DNA from: Cytophagales bacterium
Lineage (GTDB): Bacteria > Bacteroidota > Bacteroidia > Cytophagales > Spirosomataceae
Assembly (NCBI GenBank): GCA_013298865.1
Contig: JAAFJL010000023.1
Span: 1 to 44,006, forward strand
Length of the DNA stretch: 44,006 nucleotides
Direction: 5' to 3'
Shown: positions 42,806 through 44,006 of the stretch, piece after piece
How positions within the stretch are numbered: the stretch's first letter is position 1
How the letters are laid out: the number at the start of each line of letters is the position of its first letter
Notes under the pieces: model-generated
What the model was told of the DNA's origin: nothing
Database searches by the model: none
What the model saw: only the letters and a program-made list of their open reading frames with translations
Position numbers and translations under genes: made by a program

Positions 42806-43834
42806 TTATTCTCCATCATTTTGTTTATCTTTTTTATACTGAAAAACTGCCAATTCTTTTTGTACTTCTGCTAAAAATTGGCTTTCGGTTGGTAGATATA
42901 GTTGATACTGACTGGCTTTAATATTCTGATTATCAGAGGGTAATGTGAATTTTACGACTGCATCATTTTTATCCGCACACAGTAGAATCCCGATAGTCGG
43001 ATTTTCGTGTGGCAGTTTTTCGATTCTATCATAATAATTCACATACATTTGTAACTGCCCCAAATCTTGATGGGTGAGTTTGTGCGTTTTAATCTCAATA
43101 ATTACAAAACACTGCAACAAACGATTATAGAAAATTAAATCAACAAAAAAATCATCTCCTTCTAAATGTATGCGTTGTTGCCTTGCTACAAACGAAAACC
43201 CGTTCCCAATTTCCAATAAAAAATCTTGTAGATGCGTAATAATGGCTTGTTCCAAATCTTTTTCATAGTAGGCGGATTCTCGCTTTAATCCTAAAAACTC
43301 TAACACCATTGGATCTTTAATGATGTCATTGGGTGTAACGGGAAGTTTTTCGTTGAGGGCAATTTCCAACACACTTTCTTTGTCGTTACTTAGTAATAGT
43401 CGTTCGTACAATTGACTATTTATCTGCCTTTCTAACTGCCTTGAATTCCAATTATTTTTAACCGATTCGGCAATGTAATACGCCCTTTTATCTTCATCAT
43501 CAATCCGAATTATAGTTTTGTATTGTGTCCAATTCAATTGCGTCCGCAGTGTGGACGCAATTGGAAATATGCGGAAAAACTTTCTGGCTCTTTCTAATTG
43601 CCTTTTGCCAAAACCACTTCCATATTCAGGTTCTAATTGTGTAGAAACATACAAAATTAGTTTTGAACCATATTCTGCTCGGTCTTTACCTTGTTGTTCT
43701 TCTTCAAAAATACGCCTCCCGATGTTCCAGTACATCATTGTACGTTCAAAATCTACTGAACGAACAGCTTTTTCTTGGGCATTTGCAATGATATTTTTTA
43801 TATCGCCAACAAGTTGTGGATTTATTAAATTCAT
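42806..43834 (-). CDS. DUF1016 (YhcG-like) PD-(D/E)XK nuclease-domain protein
   Basis: A 342-residue protein with the two DUF1016 parts. The N-terminal part has AQEKAVRSVDFERTMMYWNI, then GRRIFEEEQQG, GSGFGKRQLERARKFF, and QLNWTQYKTIIRI. The C-terminal part is a nuclease-like domain: KDPMVLEFLGLK, ARQQRIHLEGDDFFVDLIFY with the acidic residue and CFVIIEIKTHKL with the E-x-K pair, then HQDLGQLQMYVNYYD. Proteins of this family are found near restriction-modification and mobile genes; their role is not established. In its N-terminal half lies an 11-bp perfect inverted repeat (43535-43545 with 43553-43563). The base composition is a little richer in GC than the neighbours. Confidence 0.93.
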   Translation of the reverse strand: MNLINPQLVGDIKNIIANAQEKAVRSVDFERTMMYWNIGRRIFEEEQQGKDRAEYGSKLILYVSTQLEPEYGSGFGKRQLERARKFFRIFPIASTLRTQLNWTQYKTIIRIDDEDKRAYYIAESVKNNWNSRQLERQINSQLYERLLLSNDKESVLEIALNEKLPVTPNDIIKDPMVLEFLGLKRESAYYEKDLEQAIITHLQDFLLEIGNGFSFVARQQRIHLEGDDFFVDLIFYNRLLQCFVIIEIKTHKLTHQDLGQLQMYVNYYDRIEKLPHENPTIGILLCADKNDAVVKFTLPSDNQNIKASQYQLYLPTESQFLAEVQKELAVFQYKKDKQNDGE

Positions 43835-43888
43835 GGTTTTAAAAAGTTAATGTTTACCGTAATCAATATCCAAAAGGGTAATTGTATC

Positions 43889-43920
43889 GTCCTGAAATAG
43901 GTTGACAAAAGTTTGACAGT
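43889..43920. other. possible transposon-end-like sequence at the window edge
   Basis: CCTGAAATAGGTTGAC followed by a second TTTGACA. Sequences of this style are found at the ends of IS3-type elements in Bacteroidota, as far as I recall. No transposase can be seen before the window ends, so this is tentative. Confidence 0.25.
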
Positions 43921-44006
43921 ACTAACTTGATAAAATACAATTTTGAATAATTCATTATTTGTGTTCGTGAGCGATGATTACTTTAACTCTATTTTCTGAT
44001 TTTACT

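Noticed and set aside
43535-43563. An 11-bp perfect inverted repeat as an inserted element in the DUF1016 gene
   Set aside because: The encoded residues (STLRTQLNWTQY) fit the family, so the repeat is probably part of the ordinary coding sequence.

Overview
The window looks like the chromosome of an AT-rich member of the Bacteroidota, probably a Cytophagia-type bacterium. Several genes are preceded by the TAnnTTTG -7 promoter box of this phylum, Shine-Dalgarno sequences are mostly missing, many products carry lipoprotein or Sec signals, and there is a TonB-dependent receptor with a carboxypeptidase-like N-terminal domain. The genus cannot be fixed from sequence alone. I saw no rRNA or tRNA gene and no CRISPR array.

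Left part (1-11.4 kb), mostly housekeeping: a 5'-truncated aconitase, a TPR lipoprotein, infC, then rpmI-rplT on its own promoter, a NuiA-like nuclease inhibitor, a DUF937 protein, a small lipoprotein, a LysM protein, prs and a bL25 gene (rplY), ending in a RES/Xre toxin-antitoxin pair. Middle (11.5-21.2 kb): an MFS transporter, a membrane pyrophosphatase fused to an OmpA domain, a charged small lipoprotein, a methyltransferase, a large secreted protein, and EVE, VOC and SRPBCC proteins.

21.3-30.7 kb looks like one uptake and metabolism locus. A WYL regulator, a PatB/MalY-type C-S lyase and an MFS carrier lie on the minus strand. A TonB-dependent receptor, a secreted VOC protein, a second related MFS carrier and a periplasmic thioredoxin-like protein lie divergently on the plus strand. 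From 30.7 kb to the end there are accessory genes: a decayed DUF1569 gene, GrpB, DoxX-like, a Vat-like acetyltransferase, DUF819, a Tat-exported molybdenum hydroxylase subunit without its iron-sulfur partner, a retropepsin-like protease, a DUF1572/DinB protein, an S1-like protein, a large lipoprotein gene broken at an A8 run, an Lrp regulator divergent from a class V aminotransferase, and a DUF1016 nuclease.

The most unusual feature is a family of four intergenic imperfect palindromes of 159-162 bp (5373-5531, 12656-12815, 20614-20775, 28306-28467). Each is self-complementary over almost its full length and centres on a small hairpin with a 3-nt loop (GC-GGT-GC or GC-AGA-GC). Their arms differ between copies but match within each copy. 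Two copies share a 39-nt core whose only two differences form a compensatory A-T to G-C change. Three of the four abut the stop codon of a gene, and a possible solo end lies between the toxin and antitoxin genes. I do not recognise this family; it resembles ERIC or Correia elements in size and layout only.
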